A DNA stretch of 64,000 bases from contig NZ_VTFX01000006.1 in NCBI RefSeq assembly GCF_009192775.1, positions 1-64,000 of the forward strand. Direction: 5' to 3'. The notes beneath the pieces were generated by a model. It ran no database searches and was not told where the DNA came from. It saw nothing but the letters and a program-made list of their open reading frames with translations. Source of the stretch: Arthrobacter yangruifuii. GTDB lineage: Bacteria; Actinomycetota; Actinomycetes; Actinomycetales; Micrococcaceae. A program made the position numbers and the translations under genes. Shown here piece by piece: positions 25,894 through 34,313 of the stretch (the first letter of the stretch is position 1; each line of letters starts with the position of its first letter).

Positions 25894-26967
25894 ATGACTG
25901 ACGTTCAGAATACCTTCGAGGCACCCAAGACCCTCGCATTCAGCAGTGACTACAAGCGTATCGCGGTCGAGGAAGCATGGGCGCCCCAACAACTACTCGA
26001 TCTCTATCGCACCGAGCTCGCAGCAGGAAACATCACTGATCCGGGATTCAAAAGCCTGTGGGGCTACTATTTGGGCGATAGTCAACGAGCATCACTGTTG
26101 GCCGAGCGCATTGTCGAAGCCGGTCCAAACCGTATCGCAGCAATGGACGCCGCCGGCGTAGACGTCCAGATTTTGTCCCTAACCTGCCCAGGAGTCCAAA
26201 TCCTGAAAGCAGACATTGCGAAGCCAATGGCAGAGGACGCCAACGACATCTTAAAACAAACCGTTGAGGCCAACCCGGACCGTTTTTACGGTCTCACCGC
26301 CATCGCTCCGCAGGACCCCGAGCATGCCGCACAGGAGATCCGTCGAGGCCACGACAAGCTTGGCTTCAAGGGAGTAATCATTAACTCTCACACGCAAGGT
26401 GAGTATCTGGACGATAAAAAGTTCTGGCCGATATTCGAGGCGGCCGAAAGTCTGGACACACCCATCTATCTGCACCCAAACACCCCATCGGCCCAGATGA
26501 TTCAGCCTTACGTCGAGGCTGGTCTGGACGGCGCCATATTCGGCTTCTCAGCCGAGACAGGATTGCACCTGCTGCGCATCATCACTAGCGGGGTATTCGA
26601 TCGATTCCCCAACCTGAAGATTGTCGTCGGGCATCTCGGTGAAGCCCTTCCGTACTGGATGTGGCGCATCGACTTTATGCACGATACAGCGGTGAGGACC
26701 AAACGATACGACGCGATCAAACCACTCAAGATGCGCCCAAGCGATTACCTCAAACGCAACATTTGGTACACCTCCAGCGGTATGCCATGGGCACCTGCGC
26801 TAGACTTCGTCCGCAACGTTGTGGGCAAGGAAAGGGTCATGTTCGCATGGGATTACCCTTACCAGTGGAGCCCCAAGGAAGTTGCTGACACTGACGCTAT
26901 TGCATGGCCCTTGGTAGACAAGAAGGAATTCTTCCAGGGGACGGCTGCGCAGGTCTTTCGCCTCTGA
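25894..26967 (+). CDS. Amidohydrolase-family aromatic acid decarboxylase (DHBD-like)
   Basis: A 357-residue metal-dependent TIM-barrel enzyme of the ACMSD branch, closest in layout to 2,3-dihydroxybenzoate and gamma-resorcylate decarboxylases. Candidate metal and catalytic residues are Glu26 in VEEAW, His194 in IYLHPN, His247 in VVGHLGE and Asp320 in FAWDYP. The second N-terminal ligand position is Ala28, as in fungal 2,3-dihydroxybenzoate decarboxylase, and not His as in gamma-resorcylate decarboxylase. It follows the importer genes by 14 bases with AGGAG upstream, so the imported substrate is probably a hydroxylated aromatic acid that is decarboxylated at once. Confidence 0.85.
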   Translation: MTDVQNTFEAPKTLAFSSDYKRIAVEEAWAPQQLLDLYRTELAAGNITDPGFKSLWGYYLGDSQRASLLAERIVEAGPNRIAAMDAAGVDVQILSLTCPGVQILKADIAKPMAEDANDILKQTVEANPDRFYGLTAIAPQDPEHAAQEIRRGHDKLGFKGVIINSHTQGEYLDDKKFWPIFEAAESLDTPIYLHPNTPSAQMIQPYVEAGLDGAIFGFSAETGLHLLRIITSGVFDRFPNLKIVVGHLGEALPYWMWRIDFMHDTAVRTKRYDAIKPLKMRPSDYLKRNIWYTSSGMPWAPALDFVRNVVGKERVMFAWDYPYQWSPKEVADTDAIAWPLVDKKEFFQGTAAQVFRL

Positions 26968-27698
26968 AGAGGCGGGCACACTCCACTTACCCATCTAATC
27001 AAAAATGATGGGTAGGGTCGCACATGTAGGTGAGCTAGTTACTAGTCCATTCAGTACGGCCGAAGTTCTTGTGCGAGTAAGTGTTGTTCGTCCAAGTTTC
27101 TGTCTAGATGTGAGAACTAAGGATGCTATATACACGCGACGCGGCAGAGTGACAAAAAGACCTCCGGGTGAGGTTGTACTTTTCGAGAGCACACCAACCC
27201 GGAGGTCTTCCTTTTCCTCGTGCTAATGCCACCCGCACGCCGCGTGTCCGGCTGAACTCGCTGCGCTTCCGTCGACCGGTCACAAGCGCAAAGAAGCCCA
27301 GGGAATCTATCCTCCGGCTAAGCCTCGACGTGGCCACCGTAGCTCGTGACATTGAGTCACTGGCAGCCAGCGCCGAGGATGATCCTGGCGGGACTTCGTT
27401 GTGCTGGGGGCAGTCGATCGCCCACCGTCGCAGCGAGGTTTTCTGCCCGCACCGTGCATCTACCTGCGAGCCTCGATCGCCTTCTCTCATTGGTCATTAC
27501 CGATGACGCGGGGCTCCACCAGGTCATCAACACCCGCCGCTCCCCCGAAACAACCACTTTAGAGGTGTCAGAAACTAGGCCAACCCACAAGATTCCTCCG
27601 ACGTAACCCGCACTGCTTCATTTACTCCGCCCTCAAAAGCGTACAGCGATGGATCCGCTTGCGGACAGCAGAAGGGCGGCATCAATGGAGCACTAAAC
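26968..27698. other. Non-coding or decayed stretch after the importer island
   Basis: Apart from the 27157-27209 hairpin, no reading frame here has a recognisable family, a credible ribosome binding site and consistent codon use. Overlapping short frames on both strands around 27104-27606 look like chance or decayed sequence. This may be a relic junction at the right end of the low-GC island. Confidence 0.4.
27157..27209. terminator. Long hairpin, probable terminator
   Basis: AAGACCTCCGGGT and ACCCGGAGGTCTT form a perfect 13-bp stem around a 27-base loop, with A-rich bases before and CCTTTTCC after. It lies about 190 bases past the decarboxylase stop. It probably ends the importer operon transcript, although the large loop is also compatible with a mobile-element end. 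Confidence 0.55.
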
Positions 27699-27986
27699 CT
27701 AAACCGGCACCGGGACGCCGAGTTCAGTCGACGTGGTAGTCATCGAGTGTTCCCCATCATCGTCTTTCCATGCGATCCGGAGAATACTCTCGCCACCACC
27801 GAAGGTATAGAAGGTATTTACGTGCCGTGTTTGCCCATGATGGATGACTGTTGGCTCTTCGGAATTACTCAGATGCATCGATGTAGGCTGTCCGGTCGAT
27901 GAAAATGTCGCTCCTAGCCCAGCCTGGTCACGGGTACGGCGGCGGGGTGAAGAGGCAATGACGCGACCCATTGACCAAGCACGCAC
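27699..27986 (-). CDS. Small hypothetical protein (possible gene remnant)
   Basis: A 95-residue frame whose C-terminal 55 residues look protein-like (EEPTVIHHGQTRHVNTFYTF, then SILRIAWKDDDGEHS); the N-terminal part is Arg/Ser-rich and may be untranslated. GTG at 27986 has a G-rich stretch upstream; ATG at 27878 is an alternative. No family is recognised. The ILRIAWKDDDGEH pattern recurs at C-termini of various nuclease and TIR-type proteins, so it may be the tail of a lost larger gene. Confidence 0.35.
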   Translation of the reverse strand: MRAWSMGRVIASSPRRRTRDQAGLGATFSSTGQPTSMHLSNSEEPTVIHHGQTRHVNTFYTFGGGESILRIAWKDDDGEHSMTTTSTELGVPVPV

Positions 27987-28066
27987 TCCCCCCCCACCTC
28001 TGGCACAGCCCGATCCCGCCGCCTAGACTGACGGGGCCGTCTGAACGCATCAAACAGAGGAGCAGC

Positions 28067-29785
28067 ATGCCCACGATCGCCGAGACCGTTGTCCACAACC
28101 TCGCCGCCAACGGGATCCAGCGGATCTGGGGAGTTCCCGGTGACTCCCTGAACGCGGTGACCGAGGCCATCCGCCGGGAGAAGGGCATCGAGTGGATGCT
28201 GACCCGGCATGAGGAGGAGGCCGCGTTCGCCGCCGCCGGGGAGGCGGCGCTGACGGGTGAGCTCGCGGTGTGCGCGGGCAGCTGCGGGCCCGGCAACATG
28301 CACCTGATCAACGGGCTCTACGACGCGCACCGCAGCCGGGTTCCCGTGCTCGCGATCGCCTCTCACATCCCGAGCGACGAGATCGGCAGCCAGTACTTCC
28401 AGGAGACCCGGCCCACCGAACTGTTCCGTGACTGCACGGTCTTCTGCGAGATGGTCCTGAGCGCCGACCAGATGCCGCGGCTGCTGGAAATCGCCATGCG
28501 GACGGCCATCGAAAAGCGGGGCGTCGCCGTGCTCATAATGGCAGGCGACACCGCGCTGGAAGACGCCGCGGACGAGCGCGTCTTCACGGTCCGCCGCACC
28601 GACCCGGTCACCGTGCCCTCCCCGGCAGAGCTGCAGGAGGCCGCCACCACGCTGAACTCCTGCGAAAAGGTCACCATCCTGGCGGGCGCCGGCGTCGAGG
28701 GGGCACGCGAGGAGGTCCTCGCCCTCGCCGACGCCCTGGGTGCGCCGATTGTGCATGCCCTCCGCGGCAAGGAATTCATCGAACACGACAATCCGTTCGA
28801 CGTCGGCATGACCGGGCTCCTGGGCTTCGCATCCGGCTACCGGGCGATGGAGGACTGCGACGCCCTGTTGATGCTCGGCACCGACTTCCCGTACCAGCAG
28901 TTCTACCCGAAGCACGCGAAGATCCTGCAGGTCGACATCCGCGGCGAACAGCTCGGCCGCCGCGTGCCGCTTACCCAGGGCCTGGTCGGCGGAGTGCGCG
29001 AGACGGCGGCCGCGCTGCTTCCCCTGCTCGAGCGGAAGTCCATCCGCACCCACCTCGAGAAGTCGCTGGACCACTACCGCCGCACCCGCGCGCAGCTCGA
29101 TGGCCTGCAGAAGCAGGGTCCGGGCGCCATCCACCCGCAGCACCTCGCCCACCTGATCGACGAGCTCGCCGCCGACGACGCGGTCTTCCTGCCCGACGTC
29201 GGCACTCCCGTCATCTGGGCGTCCCGGCACCTGCACATCGGCGCGCGACGGCGGCTGATCGGTTCCTTCTGGCACGGCACCATGGCGGCGGCCACCCCGC
29301 TGGGCCTGGGTGCCCAGGCGGTGGACCGCAACCGGCAGGTGGTGGTCCTGGCCGGCGACGGCGGCCTGGCGATGATGCTCGGCGAGCTGCTGACGGCGGT
29401 GCAGCACAATCTGCCGATCAAGATCGTGGTGTTCGACAACGCGGCGCTCAGCTTCGTGGAGGTGGAGATGAAGGCGGCGGGCATCGTCAACTTCGGCACC
29501 GGACTGGAGAACCCGGACTTCGGCAAGGTGGCGCAGGCGGTGGGGATGCACGGCGAGAGCGTGACGCGTCCGGAGGACCTCGAGGGCGCCCTGCGCCGGG
29601 CGTTCGCGTACGACGGACCGGCGCTTGTCTCCGTTGCGGTGGAGCGGCAGGAGCTGTCCATGCCGCCGAAGATCGACGCGAAGCAGGCCACGGGCTTTGC
29701 GGTCTACGCGATGCGCACGGTGCTCGCCGGGAACGGCCGCGAGCTCATCGACCTGGCAAAGGCTAACGCGCGCCAGCTGCTCTGA
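28067..29785 (+). CDS. poxB: Pyruvate oxidase / pyruvate:quinone dehydrogenase PoxB
   Basis: A 572-residue thiamine-diphosphate flavoenzyme, the same length as E. coli PoxB. It has IWGVPGDSLN near the N-terminus, catalytic Glu in LTRHEEEAAFAA, GSCGPGNMHLINGLYDAHR, the ThDP motif GDGGLAMMLGELLTAVQHN, and the C-terminal membrane-associating tail. It converts pyruvate to acetate and CO2, passing electrons to quinone. ATG at 28067 follows AGAGGAG; the upstream extension of the frame is not needed. The gene is high-GC, so it probably belongs to the core genome, between two accessory regions. Confidence 0.94.
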   Translation: MPTIAETVVHNLAANGIQRIWGVPGDSLNAVTEAIRREKGIEWMLTRHEEEAAFAAAGEAALTGELAVCAGSCGPGNMHLINGLYDAHRSRVPVLAIASHIPSDEIGSQYFQETRPTELFRDCTVFCEMVLSADQMPRLLEIAMRTAIEKRGVAVLIMAGDTALEDAADERVFTVRRTDPVTVPSPAELQEAATTLNSCEKVTILAGAGVEGAREEVLALADALGAPIVHALRGKEFIEHDNPFDVGMTGLLGFASGYRAMEDCDALLMLGTDFPYQQFYPKHAKILQVDIRGEQLGRRVPLTQGLVGGVRETAAALLPLLERKSIRTHLEKSLDHYRRTRAQLDGLQKQGPGAIHPQHLAHLIDELAADDAVFLPDVGTPVIWASRHLHIGARRRLIGSFWHGTMAAATPLGLGAQAVDRNRQVVVLAGDGGLAMMLGELLTAVQHNLPIKIVVFDNAALSFVEVEMKAAGIVNFGTGLENPDFGKVAQAVGMHGESVTRPEDLEGALRRAFAYDGPALVSVAVERQELSMPPKIDAKQATGFAVYAMRTVLAGNGRELIDLAKANARQLL

Positions 29786-29807
29786 GGGTTGCATTTGCTT
29801 GGGCTGA

Positions 29808-29824
29808 TGCGGCCCTTCGCCGCA
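29808..29824. terminator. Weak hairpin between poxB and the lysine block
   Basis: TGCGGC/GCCGCA form a 6-bp stem around CCTTC in the 200-base convergent gap. No T-run follows. It is the only hairpin noticed there. Confidence 0.3.
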
Positions 29825-29984
29825 CGGCTCTGAACAGCTTCGACCTGCGCAAGTCGTTCGGCTTCATCACCATGCAGGGGCAACGACGGGCGCATCACTG
29901 CGGATTGATACCCCGGACGAGTCCATTAGCCCCGTCGTCGCGTTCTCCTGTTCTAAACCACAGTTATGCAGCGCATCCGGGCGT

Positions 29985-32963
29985 TCACATGGACCTGCCG
30001 ATCGGGTCATTAATTTTCGGGCGTGCATCCGGCTTAAGGGCGTCTGCGATCACCTGGACCAGATGCCGCGCGTCGAGCCCGGCGAGATCAGCTACCTGGG
30101 TGCGGCAGCTGAAACCATCGGCCAAAATGGTGCGGTCCGGGGCCAAGGCGGCTTTACGAAGAATGCCTTCCTGCGCAATTTTGGCCGAAATCTCGTAGTG
30201 TCCCTGCTCCATGCCGAAATTCCCGGCGAGGCCGCAGCAGCCGCTGGAAACCTCGACGTCGCAGCCCATGTCTGAGAGCAGAGCCAGATCTTCCTGATAA
30301 CCCATGACTGAGTGGTGGTGGCAGTGCGGCTGAACCAACAGTCTTTCCGATGTGGGTGGCGGGGTCCAATCAATGGAACGGAGGAACTCGGCCACGGTTT
30401 TTGTCGCTTGGGACACCTCGGCTGATCGTGGGTCGTCGGGCAGCAGCTCCACTAAGTCTGACCGCAAAACGGCAGTGCACGAGGGTTCCAGTCCTACGAC
30501 GGTCCTGCCCGCCGCGACATGCGGGTACAGGATGTCCATGGTCTTAGTCAGCTTGACCTTGGCCGCGGTTAGTTGGCCCGTGGTGATTAGCGTCAGTCCG
30601 CAACAAGCTCCCGGGCTGGCAAGTTGTACATCGCAGCCGGCCGCACGGAGCACCTCCAATGCCGCAAATGCGACATTGGGGCTCATAGCGTCGGAAAACG
30701 AATCCACCCACAGCAAGACAGGATGGCCCCCCACGAGTCCCATCGCAGGCCCTTGAGGAATATTCTGTACACGCCTCTCCACCGCTATCCGCGGTTTTTC
30801 GTGAGTCGACGTGGCCTGCGCCCGGAAGGGCCTGGTGGGGAACGCCGGAAGGCTGCGGCGCGGGTCCGCACCAGCGATCCGCATCATCATCCGACGCACC
30901 GCGCCGACCTTGGCAACCGCGTTGATCAGCGGTCCGAATGGTCCGACCAGCCGCAGCCACTGCGGCAATCTTCCAAAGGTGTAATGCGTCAGAGGCCGGA
31001 GCTTGCCCTTATAGGTTTGGTGCAACGCCTCAGACTTGAACATTGCCATATCGATGCCGGTGGGGCAGTCGTTCGCGCACGCTTTACAGCTCAGGCACAG
31101 GTCCAAGGCATCGTGGACCTCGGGGGAGGACCAGCCCAAGGTCACGATCCCTCCGTTGAGCATCTCCTGCAACACACGCGCCCGCCCCCGGGTGGAATGC
31201 TCCTCGTCTCGAGTCGCTTGGAAGGATGGGCACATAAAGCCACCCTGCTCGCTTAGGTCCGCGCGGCACTTACCAACGCCGACACAGCGGTGTAACGAGT
31301 CGGTGACATTGCCGGCATCGTGGGTGAACGCGAATCCATCGCTCGCGTGCAGTTCCACCGCGTGTGGCCGGCGCAAAGAGGCGTCCATTGGTTCCGCGTC
31401 CACCACCACGCCCGGGTTAAGCACATTGTGCGGATCGAACAGCGCCTTGAAACCGGAGAACGCTGCGATAGCTTGGGACGAATACATGGTGGGCAACAGC
31501 TCGCTGCGGGCTCGCCCGTCTCCGTGTTCGCCTGACAGCGAGCCGCCATAACGGGCCACGAGATCCGCTGCTGCTTCAAGGAAGGAACGCATGGCTGCGC
31601 CGTCTTGGCCCAGCGGAAAATCGATTCGCAGGTGTACGCAGCCGTCACCGAAGTGTCCGTAGGCCAAGCCTGAGAGCTGGCGTGCATCCATAAGCGCCGT
31701 GAGGTCACGTAAGTAATTGCCAAGATGCTCGGGCGGGACGGCGGAGTCCTCCCAACCAGGCCAAGCCTGAGCGCCGGTGGCGGTGCGGCCGGCCAACCCA
31801 GCGCCGTCGGCGCGAATTTGCCACAGCCTGGTGGCCTCGCGACCAGAAGGCAGCACGACAGCTTCCAAGGCGCCCGCGTCCACTACCATCGCTTGTGCCG
31901 CAGCGAGGGCCTCTGCGTCCGTGGCCCCGCCTACCTCCACCATCAACCATCCTCCCCCCGCGGGCAAGGCCGGCATGGACTCGCCGCTCGACGAACGACG
32001 CACGACTTCTACGAGTGCCGCGTCCAGACCTTCAAGGGCGAGCGGCCGGTGCCTCAGCAGAGCTGGGACGGCGTCGGCCGCGCTGGCCATGTCCGGGTAT
32101 CCAAGTACCGCTAAGGCCGGGGCGGCGGAACGCGGGACTAGGTCCAGCTCCGCCTCCAGTATGATCCCGCAGGTACCCTCGGTTCCGGTGAGTGCGGCGG
32201 CTAGGTTGCGGCCGTTTTCCGGCAGCAGATGCTCCAAGCTGTAACCGGAGATCTGCCGGCCGAACCGGCCGAACTCGGTGCGGATGGTCCCAAGGTTGGC
32301 GAGCATGAATTGTTCCAGTCCTGGAACAGCGTCCATAGAGTCGCGGCCGACACCGAGATCCAGGACTTCCCCGGTACCAGTCAGCCAGCGTAGCCGGCGC
32401 ACATTGTCTGCGGTCCGGCCGTAGGCAAGCCCATGAGGTCCACAGGCGTTGTTGCCGATCATCCCGCCGAGCGTGCAGCGCGTCGAGGTGGAGGGATCCG
32501 GTCCAAAGCGCAGCCCGTACACCGCTGCTGCAGCCTGCAGATCAGCGAGCACGACACCAGGTTGCACGATGGCGGTGCGCGCCTCCGGATTGATCGACAC
32601 GATCCGATTCAGATACCGGCTTACATCCAGTACCAAGCCGGGCCCGACTGCATTTCCGGCACAGGAGGTACCGCCTCCCCGGACTGTGACGGGCAGCCCA
32701 TACCGCGCAGCGATACGCACGGCGGAGACGGCATCCTGTTCCGTGCGCGGCATCGCAACCACTTGCGGGGGGACCCTGTAGTTGGAAGCGTCGCTCGTGT
32801 ATTGAGCCAGCCGTACGGGACTGGCATCAACCTCGCCCTCCAGCGCTGCGCTAAGCTCGCTGACGATGGCGTCCATGTCTGGCCGCCGAGCAGGCCACGC
32901 AGGATTGCCGCTTGCTTTCGGTCGACCGTCACCGGAGGACGTGGCTTCCCCACTGCTCGTCAC
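29985..32963 (-). CDS. FAD/Fe-S D-2-hydroxyglutarate dehydrogenase (YdiJ-like)
   Basis: A 992-residue fusion. The N-terminal VAO-type FAD domain has VTVRGGGTSCAGNAVG and the FAD loop TLGGMIGNNACGPHG. A FAD-oxidase C-terminal domain includes YGHFGDGCVHLRID and GSLSGEHGDG. The GlpC/LutA-like half has the 4Fe-4S motif CLSCKACANDCP and CCG motifs (LEPSCTAVL; SGCCGLAGNFG). E. coli YdiJ, of similar size and layout, oxidises D-2-hydroxyglutarate to 2-oxoglutarate. GTG start with AAGGAG 7 bases upstream. As the last gene of the block that also encodes HglS, it would complete lysine breakdown. D-lactate is an alternative substrate. Confidence 0.85.
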   Translation of the reverse strand: MTSSGEATSSGDGRPKASGNPAWPARRPDMDAIVSELSAALEGEVDASPVRLAQYTSDASNYRVPPQVVAMPRTEQDAVSAVRIAARYGLPVTVRGGGTSCAGNAVGPGLVLDVSRYLNRIVSINPEARTAIVQPGVVLADLQAAAAVYGLRFGPDPSTSTRCTLGGMIGNNACGPHGLAYGRTADNVRRLRWLTGTGEVLDLGVGRDSMDAVPGLEQFMLANLGTIRTEFGRFGRQISGYSLEHLLPENGRNLAAALTGTEGTCGIILEAELDLVPRSAAPALAVLGYPDMASAADAVPALLRHRPLALEGLDAALVEVVRRSSSGESMPALPAGGGWLMVEVGGATDAEALAAAQAMVVDAGALEAVVLPSGREATRLWQIRADGAGLAGRTATGAQAWPGWEDSAVPPEHLGNYLRDLTALMDARQLSGLAYGHFGDGCVHLRIDFPLGQDGAAMRSFLEAAADLVARYGGSLSGEHGDGRARSELLPTMYSSQAIAAFSGFKALFDPHNVLNPGVVVDAEPMDASLRRPHAVELHASDGFAFTHDAGNVTDSLHRCVGVGKCRADLSEQGGFMCPSFQATRDEEHSTRGRARVLQEMLNGGIVTLGWSSPEVHDALDLCLSCKACANDCPTGIDMAMFKSEALHQTYKGKLRPLTHYTFGRLPQWLRLVGPFGPLINAVAKVGAVRRMMMRIAGADPRRSLPAFPTRPFRAQATSTHEKPRIAVERRVQNIPQGPAMGLVGGHPVLLWVDSFSDAMSPNVAFAALEVLRAAGCDVQLASPGACCGLTLITTGQLTAAKVKLTKTMDILYPHVAAGRTVVGLEPSCTAVLRSDLVELLPDDPRSAEVSQATKTVAEFLRSIDWTPPPTSERLLVQPHCHHHSVMGYQEDLALLSDMGCDVEVSSGCCGLAGNFGMEQGHYEISAKIAQEGILRKAALAPDRTILADGFSCRTQVADLAGLDARHLVQVIADALKPDARPKINDPIGRSM

Positions 32964-32997
32964 TTTTTGACTCCTTCTGCCAACGTGGATGCGTGGT

Positions 32998-34143
32998 TCA
33001 AGCGTTCACTGGTAGCGGCTTGCCGCGTAGCTGCATAGCTTGCTTAACTCGTTCCTGGGCCAAAGATCGAGCGGCGTCGTGGCTGGTTCCGCCGCGACGT
33101 TGGGTCTCTTCCAACACCTGTATGGTGTTCGCCCGCAACTTCGTCGAGACTGCCTCGAAGATCTGTCCCGTTTCCGGTCGAAAAGCGGAGTGCCGGGCAT
33201 CCATGGCGAACGCGGCGGAGACAACGCCGCCGGCGTTGGCAATGAAGTCCGGGATTACGGTGACCCCTGCGGCGCGCAGCACAGCCTGGGCCTCCACAGT
33301 TGTGGGCAGGTTGGCACCCTCGACGAGCAGCCGTCCCTTTATGTTTCCGGCATTGGAGACATCGATGACGTCCTGCAAAGCAGCGGGCACCACGATATCC
33401 GCGTCGACGAACAACTCGGTTCCGGATTCGATCTTCAACTCCGGTAGCGCGCTGACGAACGCATCGCCGAGCTCCCGACGCAGCCCTAGCAGCGTAGGGA
33501 TGTCCAAGCCATTCGGGTCGTGCAACGCCCCGGCGGCGGTAGACACGGATACCACCTGATAGCCCAAGGCATGCAGCCGCTCGGCAGCTGCATGCCCAAC
33601 GGCTCCGAATCCCTGCAGGGCAACGCGACGTCCAGCCAAAGCGGTGGTCGCGACAGCCTGGTCAACGGCTTCGGCCACCCCGTACCCGGTGATCCCAAGC
33701 TGGTCGTAAGGGATCCCGCCAAGCTCATACGGCGTGCCGACGGCGGCACCGCGGGTCCCGAGCTCGTCATTGATGATGGCAGCATCGTTCTCCGTCAGAC
33801 CCATGTCGAGCCCAAAGACATACTCCTCCGGGACCTCGTTGCGTAGGCGACGGACGAAAGCTCTTAGGATCTCTTCCTTGTAGGGAGAGACAGGGTCTGC
33901 CTGGATGCCTGCCTTGGCGCCTCCGTAGAAGAGATCCACGCTGGCCCACTTCCATGTCATCACGCGGGCCAGGCGGGCTATCTCATCCACGGACACTGTG
34001 GGCTGCATCCGTGTGCCTCCCTTACCGATGCCACGGGCGGTATTGTCAATGACCAGAACACCTTTCATGCCCGTCTTCGCATCGCTCACGGCGACGATCT
34101 TTTCCGGTCCCCACTCGTCCATCAGGTCGAACACATTATTCAC
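32998..34143 (-). CDS. Glu/Leu/Phe/Val dehydrogenase family (2-aminoadipate deaminase candidate)
   Basis: A 381-residue NAD(P)-dependent amino-acid dehydrogenase. Catalytic Lys77 lies in YGGAKAGI and catalytic Asp113 in FGLDMG; the dinucleotide fold has GFGAVGHAAAE, and the C-terminal IANAGGVVSA motif is normal. The usual substrate-binding G-P-A-K-G-G-x-R is G-I-G-K-G-G-T-R here. GTG start after AAGGAG. It lies between the D-2-hydroxyglutarate dehydrogenase and the aminoadipate-semialdehyde dehydrogenase, so it is a good candidate for deaminating L-2-aminoadipate to 2-oxoadipate, a step done by an aminotransferase in Pseudomonas. Plain glutamate dehydrogenase is the alternative. Confidence 0.85.
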   Translation of the reverse strand: MNNVFDLMDEWGPEKIVAVSDAKTGMKGVLVIDNTARGIGKGGTRMQPTVSVDEIARLARVMTWKWASVDLFYGGAKAGIQADPVSPYKEEILRAFVRRLRNEVPEEYVFGLDMGLTENDAAIINDELGTRGAAVGTPYELGGIPYDQLGITGYGVAEAVDQAVATTALAGRRVALQGFGAVGHAAAERLHALGYQVVSVSTAAGALHDPNGLDIPTLLGLRRELGDAFVSALPELKIESGTELFVDADIVVPAALQDVIDVSNAGNIKGRLLVEGANLPTTVEAQAVLRAAGVTVIPDFIANAGGVVSAAFAMDARHSAFRPETGQIFEAVSTKLRANTIQVLEETQRRGGTSHDAARSLAQERVKQAMQLRGKPLPVNA

Positions 34144-34313
34144 GCTGGTTACTCCTTGATAGCACTGGCATACTCGTTGCGTTGCTCAGGTGGCCTGCAG
34201 ACCAGCGGTGGTAGAGGTAAGACGGCGCGCCAGCCAGCTTAGGGGCGCACCGTCTGCCACCTGAAGACGGAGCCTCTTGGCCTCCAGACCGTTGAGATGG
34301 CGGACCCGGATCG

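Noticed and set aside
27104-27506. Overlapping frames on both strands considered as a transposase remnant
   Set aside because: Neither translation shows a DDE or helix-turn-helix pattern that I can recognise.
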